The position numbers and the translations under genes were made by a program. Under the pieces are notes generated by a model that saw only the letters and a list, made by a program, of their open reading frames with translations, made no database searches and was not told where the DNA came from. A DNA stretch of 64,000 nt from Psychrobacillus soli (lineage in GTDB: Bacteria; Bacillota; Bacilli; Bacillales_A; Planococcaceae): NCBI RefSeq assembly GCF_006861775.1, contig NZ_VDGG01000015.1, positions 31,866 to 95,865 of the forward strand, in the 5' to 3' direction. Positions 62,800 through 64,000 of the stretch are shown in pieces; the first letter of the stretch is position 1, and each line of letters begins with the position of its first letter.

Positions 62800-63599
62800 A
62801 GGAGCAACTAGTTCTAGTGAGTGGGGAAGTATTTTTGCACTGAGAGCAACCAAATCATGCGGCAAAGCAACCAGTTCACCAATAAAGACAAATAACTAAG
62901 GAATGGAAAGAAGAAAATTGGGAGTAAAAGGTTTAGAGCAATCAAATTGGCAATGAAAGCAACCAGTTATACTACCAGAGCAACCAACCAACTTCATAAG
63001 CTACCAGTTTGCCTATGAAAGCAACCAACCGAGTTTCGACTGCTATCTAAAGTAATATTATCTAATGAAAGAAGACCTCATTTTAGAATAAACCGTTTAT
63101 AGCAACCAAATCCTTTCCCAAAGCAACCAGTTCCACTTTTGAAGGCAACTAAACATGATGTAACTGCTATCTTCAGTAATTTATCTAATAAAAGAAGAAC
63201 CCATCTGGAAGTAAGTGGTTTAGGGCAATCAAATCAATCTCATAAGCAACCAGTTTTACTGCCAGAGCAACCAACTCAACTTCATAAGCTACCAGTTTGC
63301 CTATGAAAGCAACCAACCGAGTTTCAACTGCTATCTAAAGTAAAATCATCTAATAAAAGAAGAACCCATCTGGAATTAAGTGGTTTAGAGCAATCAAATC
63401 AATCTCATAAGCAACCAGTTTTACTGCCAGAGCAACCAACTCAACTTCATAAGCTACCAGTTTGCCTTTGAAAGCAACCAACCGAGTTTCAACTGCTATC
63501 TAAAGTAATATCATCTAATAAAAGAAGAACCCATCTGGAATTAAGTGGTTTAGAGCAATCAAATCAATCTCATAAGCAACCAGTTTTACTACAAGAACA
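62800..63599. repeat. Large array D of 21-bp units with 165-bp higher-order repeat
   Basis: Blocks of 21-bp units with core (A/G)AGCAACCA(A/G) on the plus strand. From 63214 the array becomes a near-perfect 165-bp tandem repeat: copies at 63214-63378 and 63379-63543 and a partial one at 63544-63599. Each holds a 60-bp leader plus five units. Upstream copies are older: a five-unit block from 62936 with a 1-nt loss, a three-unit block from 63097 that is exactly two units shorter, and scattered units near 62800-62880. The rest of the 1.09-kb gap between yebG and 5S rRNA shows nothing else. Confidence 0.9.
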
Positions 63600-63675
63600 A
63601 GCAGGTAAGGAAGATCTCTTTTTACTTGTACTATCACTGGACTGCTATTAATCTTATCAGAAATAATTATTTTAT

Positions 63676-63713
63676 AAAAAAAAGTCGCTACCGATTTCTC
63701 GGTAACGACTTTT
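63676..63713 (-). terminator. Terminator of the rRNA operon
   Basis: A 12-bp stem AGTCGTTACCGA / TCGGTAGCGACT with a GAAA loop (one G-U pair), then TTTTTTTTATAAAA on the minus strand, just after 5S rRNA. Confidence 0.93.
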
Positions 63714-63720
63714 TTATTAG

Positions 63721-63837
<117 letters not shown>

Positions 63838-63898
63838 CTAATTGAGTGCTTGTTCACTCAAAACTGGATAAAAGACATTTTCAACAGATAAATACATT

Positions 63899-64000
63899 TG
63901 GTTAAGTCCTCGATCGATTAGTATTCGTCAGCTGCACGTGTCGCCACGCTTCCACCCCGAACCTATCTACCTCATCGTCTTTGAGGGATCTTACTTACTT
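63899..64000 (-). rRNA. rrl: 23S ribosomal RNA (3' end, partial)
   Basis: The minus strand shows the conserved 23S 3' end: GGTTCGGGGTGGAAGCGTGG, then CGACACGTGCAGCTGACGAA, TACTAATCGATCGAGGACTT and AACC. The gene continues past the right edge. A spacer of about 60 nt separates it from 5S. Confidence 0.96.

Noticed and set aside
62800..63599. CRISPR array
   Set aside because: Repeat core (about 10 nt) and variable part (about 11 nt) are far too short, whole blocks are duplicated with their variable parts, and there are no cas genes.

Overview
The window reads as a low-GC Gram-positive chromosome of the Bacillales. The closest fit is the Planococcaceae/Caryophanaceae (Psychrobacillus, Sporosarcina or Lysinibacillus-like); this is inferred from protein style and gene order, not from a search. 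The core block from 28.5 kb to the right end follows the Bacillus subtilis order rlmCD ... dgkB, gatBAC, camS, ligA, pcrA, pcrB, yerC, yerB, yerA, purD-H-N-M-F-L-Q-S-C-B-K-E, yebG. Nearly all of it is on the minus strand. It ends at the 3' end of an rRNA operon (5S complete, 23S partial) that is also on the minus strand.

Left part (1-28.5 kb) is an accessory mosaic: a partial sigma-54 activator, a YehS-like protein, a remnant of a DASS anion transporter, the pstSCAB-phoU phosphate operon with PhoP-box-like repeats, an 802-residue double-domain isoprenoid synthase, a chemoreceptor with a good sigma-D promoter, a membrane glycosyltransferase divergent from a secreted phosphodiesterase, nanoRNase NrnB, an aromatic-acid MFS transporter with a LysR regulator, a YgjP-like metallopeptidase, a DUF4256 protein, a tRNA-dihydrouridine synthase, YtoQ, an LtaS-type lipoteichoic acid synthase, an overlapping diguanylate cyclase/EAL pair, and a TspO-like membrane protein.

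Middle part (28.5-49 kb): RlmCD, a YjjG-type HAD nucleotidase, the cytochrome bd operon, dgkB, an atypical thioredoxin, gatCAB, camS, ligA, pcrA, pcrB, yerC, yerB and yerA. The cyd operon contains two tiny membrane ORFs: a 31-codon one before cydA and a 34-codon CydS-like one after cydB.

Right part (49-62.6 kb) is the complete de novo IMP pathway in one gene array. A sigma-A promoter, a facing PurBox pair and a guanine-class riboswitch precede purE. A terminator hairpin overlapping the purN stop splits purHD from the upstream genes.

The most unusual structure is non-coding. Arrays of 21-bp units, each with a roughly 10-nt conserved core (RAGCAACCAR) and a roughly 11-nt variable part, lie just beyond the terminators of gatCAB, of the pur operon and of the rRNA operon. 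They are often grouped in fives behind a shared leader. At the rRNA end they form a 165-bp higher-order tandem repeat. A separate repeat with terminal inverted repeats brackets the gatB-side arrays.
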